A stretch of 28,356 nt of DNA, from contig JAGQJJ010000003.1 of the NCBI GenBank assembly GCA_020430675.1, positions 1 through 28,356 of the forward strand. Reading direction: 5' to 3'. The notes beneath the pieces were generated by a model. It searched no databases. It was given only the letters and a program-made list of their open reading frames with translations, and was not told the DNA's origin. Positions within the stretch are counted from its first letter, which is position 1. Each line of letters begins with the position of its first letter. Positions 26,916 through 28,356 of the stretch are shown here, in pieces. This DNA is from Myxococcales bacterium. Its GTDB lineage: Bacteria > Myxococcota > Bradymonadia > UBA7976 > UBA1532. The translations under genes were made by a program, and so were the position numbers.

Positions 26916-28237
26916 CGCGGCGTCCGGTCGAGCCAGGCGGCGATGGCGTGCTGGTAGACCGTCTTGAGCGGCACGCCAGCGGTGCGGGCCACGGCGGCGC
27001 AGGCTTCGTACTCGGGGGCGATGTTGACGATCTGGTCACCACGATAGGCGATTTTGATCAAGACGTTGCCAAATGGCGTACCCACTTCGTGAACGGATCG
27101 GTCGAGTTTGTGGCGCGTGACCGGGAAGCGCCGCAGGCCGATGGCGCTCGACTCGGCGAGCAGCAGTTCTTCGACGGCGGCGGCGTGGCCCCGGTCGGCG
27201 AGCGCGCCCACGATGATGCCGGGGCGGTTCTTTTTCATGTGCACCGGCACGAACCAGGCGTCGAGCGCGCCGGCGTGCAGCAGGCGGTCGAGCAGGTGGC
27301 CGGCGAGCTCGGGGTTGAGGTCGTCGAGGTTGGCCTCGATGACGGTGCAGGCGGTCTCGGCGGGTTCGGCGCGGCCGAGTACGACGCGCAGCAGGTTGGG
27401 GCGGTCGTCGAAGTCGGCGTCGCCGGCGCCCCAGCCGACGCCCTCGACGACCATCTCGGGGAAGTCGCCGACGCGCTCGGCCCAGGCGCGGATGAACGCG
27501 GCGCCGGTGGGCGTGACCAGCTCGCGGCGCAGCGCGCAGGGTTCGATGGGCATGCCGCGCAGCAGTTCGAGCGTGGCGGGCGCGGGCAGCGGCATGCGGC
27601 CGTGCGCGCAGCGGATGAAGCCGCGGCCGATCGGCGGGGGTGCGCTCTCGATGCGGTCGATGCCCAGCTTCCACAGGCCGAAGGTGACGCCGGCGATGTC
27701 GAGGATGCTGTCGACCGCGCCGACCTCGTGGAAGTGCACGGCCTCTTTGGGCACGCCGTGCACGCGGCCCTCGGCTTCGGCGAGCGCGTCGAAGGCGGCG
27801 CAGGCGCGGCGCACCACCGGGGCGGGCAGGTGGCCGCCTTCGAGGATGCGCACGATGTCGGCGTAGTGGAAATGCGCGTGGTGGTGGTGATCGTGCGGGT
27901 CGTGGTCGGCGGGCGGGCCATGCGCGTGGGCGTCGTCGTGGCCGTGGCCGTGATGGTGATGGTCGTGTTCGTGGTGCGCGTGGTCGTGTGGCTCGGTCTC
28001 GCTGGGATTGGCCGGCACCGCGGGCCCTTCGGTGCGACCGCCGACCCGAATCTTCACGTCGACCGCGCGCAGGCCCATCTTGCGCGTCTCGGCGCAGTCG
28101 AGCGTCCAGCCTTCAAGCGGAAGCGTGCGCAGGGCGGCGCGCAGCGTGTCGACGTCGAGGCCCAGGTCGATCAAGGCGCCCAGGGCCATGTCGCCCGCGA
28201 GGCCGCTGAAACAATCGAAGTAGGCGAGGCGGGTCAT
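26912..28237 (-). CDS. larC: Nickel-pincer cofactor biosynthesis protein LarC
   Basis: A 441-aa protein of the LarC (formerly DUF111) family in one uninterrupted frame; in lactobacilli the gene is split and joined by ribosomal frameshift. It begins LAYFDCFSGLAGDMALGALIDLG and holds the family strings AVHFHEVGAVDSILDIAG, GRGFIRCAHGRMPLPAPAT, ELVTPTGAAFIRAW, EANLDDLNPELAGHL, and MKKNRPGIIVGAL. Residues 84-124 are an exceptionally His/Asp-rich loop, probably a nickel-binding store. LarC inserts nickel into the pyridinium dithio-acid mononucleotide made by LarB and LarE, yielding the cofactor of lactate racemase and relatives. larB ends 13 bases upstream, so they form an operon. Confidence 0.95.
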   Translation of the reverse strand: MTRLAYFDCFSGLAGDMALGALIDLGLDVDTLRAALRTLPLEGWTLDCAETRKMGLRAVDVKIRVGGRTEGPAVPANPSETEPHDHAHHEHDHHHHGHGHDDAHAHGPPADHDPHDHHHHAHFHYADIVRILEGGHLPAPVVRRACAAFDALAEAEGRVHGVPKEAVHFHEVGAVDSILDIAGVTFGLWKLGIDRIESAPPPIGRGFIRCAHGRMPLPAPATLELLRGMPIEPCALRRELVTPTGAAFIRAWAERVGDFPEMVVEGVGWGAGDADFDDRPNLLRVVLGRAEPAETACTVIEANLDDLNPELAGHLLDRLLHAGALDAWFVPVHMKKNRPGIIVGALADRGHAAAVEELLLAESSAIGLRRFPVTRHKLDRSVHEVGTPFGNVLIKIAYRGDQIVNIAPEYEACAAVARTAGVPLKTVYQHAIAAWLDRTPR

Positions 28238-28250
28238 CGAAGTCCGTTCA

Positions 28251-28356
28251 TCATTGGGGCGCGCGGTTCATCAGCGTCGCGGCGTAGGCGGCGCCGAAGC
28301 CGTTGTCGATGTTGACCACCGTCATGCCGGCAGCGCAGCCGTTGAGCATGCCGAGC
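28251..28356 (-). CDS. larB: C-terminal end of LarB (partial)
   Basis: Only the last 34 codons are in the window, too short for most gene finders. The reading is [19 protein letters not shown], then [15 protein letters not shown] and TGA at 28251-28253, followed by a second TGA. The [11 protein letters not shown] ending is the hallmark of the LarB/AIR-carboxylase-like family. LarB carboxylates and hydrolyses nicotinic acid adenine dinucleotide in the first step of the nickel-pincer pathway. It lies 13 bases before larC on the same strand, the expected neighbour. Confidence 0.85.
   Translation of the reverse strand, partial: LGMLNGCAAGMTVVNIDNGFGAAYAATLMNRAPQ

Noticed and set aside
25539..26957. 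472-codon plus-strand frame opposite the REC-GAF-PAS-HisKA gene
   Set aside because: It is a shadow of the minus-strand gene, whose receiver, GAF, PAS and HisKA motifs are unmistakable.
26825..28315. 496-codon plus-strand frame opposite larC, with a Val-rich stretch resembling membrane helices
   Set aside because: The Val-rich stretch is the antisense of the His/Asp-rich loop of LarC; the larC frame is strongly conserved in family motifs.

Overview
The window is very GC-rich, with G or C at most third codon positions. The genes look like those of a Gram-negative deltaproteobacterium, most likely Myxococcota or a relative. Pointers are several lipoproteins with lipoboxes, Pal and CpoB/YbgF-like envelope proteins, a Gly-Glu linker joined to cysteine-rich repeats, FG-GAP and Ig-like surface proteins, a REC-GAF-PAS-HisKA signalling protein and an RNase E/G homologue. 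The taxonomy is inferred from gene style, not from a marker gene.

Layout. (1) 2-4512, +: the C-terminal part of a giant secreted Ig-like/FnIII/FG-GAP protein, broken by an apparent one-base deletion near 2263-2269. (2) 4535-7054, +: a compact four-gene cassette with overlapping genes. It encodes a 54-aa precursor-like peptide, an HPr-kinase-like P-loop protein, a radical SAM/SPASM enzyme and a small S26-type peptidase. This looks like an uncharacterised RiPP (ribosomally made, post-translationally modified peptide) pathway and is the most interesting part of the window. (3) 7091-8656, +: RNase G/E. (4) 13158-8613, -: class A penicillin-binding protein, then a fused Gfo/Idh/MocA-like plus WbpD-like acetyltransferase, then a J-domain protein, joined by ATGA stop/start overlaps. 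(5) 13227-13508, +: a small unknown protein. (6) 15606-13505, -: proA-rsfS-rlmH. (7) 15755-18016, +: a helical-repeat protein and a saccharopine-dehydrogenase-like oxidoreductase. (8) 20999-18045, -: a 984-aa lipoprotein with 34 Gly-Glu units, ten six-cysteine repeats, four DGDG-type cysteine modules and two Kunitz-like modules. (9) 22886-21292, -: pal with a cysteine-rich insert, then a cpoB/ybgF-like gene. (10) 22906-25292: an Ig-like/cytochrome-like lipoprotein (+), a DsbA-like protein (-) and a periplasmic TPR-type protein (+). (11) 28356-25299, -: the end of larB, larC, and a REC-GAF-PAS-HisKA protein with no ATPase domain, coupled to larC by a GTGA overlap.

How the genes may work together. 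In the cassette, the peptide has a YxxP-containing leader and a cysteine-containing tail ending in Ser. The radical SAM enzyme probably modifies the tail, the HprK-like protein may phosphorylate it, and the S26-like protein may remove the leader. Much of the rest serves the envelope: peptidoglycan synthesis, Tol-Pal-type anchoring, disulfide formation for the many cysteine-rich exported proteins, and nucleotide-sugar modification. larB/larC point to a nickel-pincer cofactor pathway. I saw no tRNA, rRNA, CRISPR array or insertion sequence.
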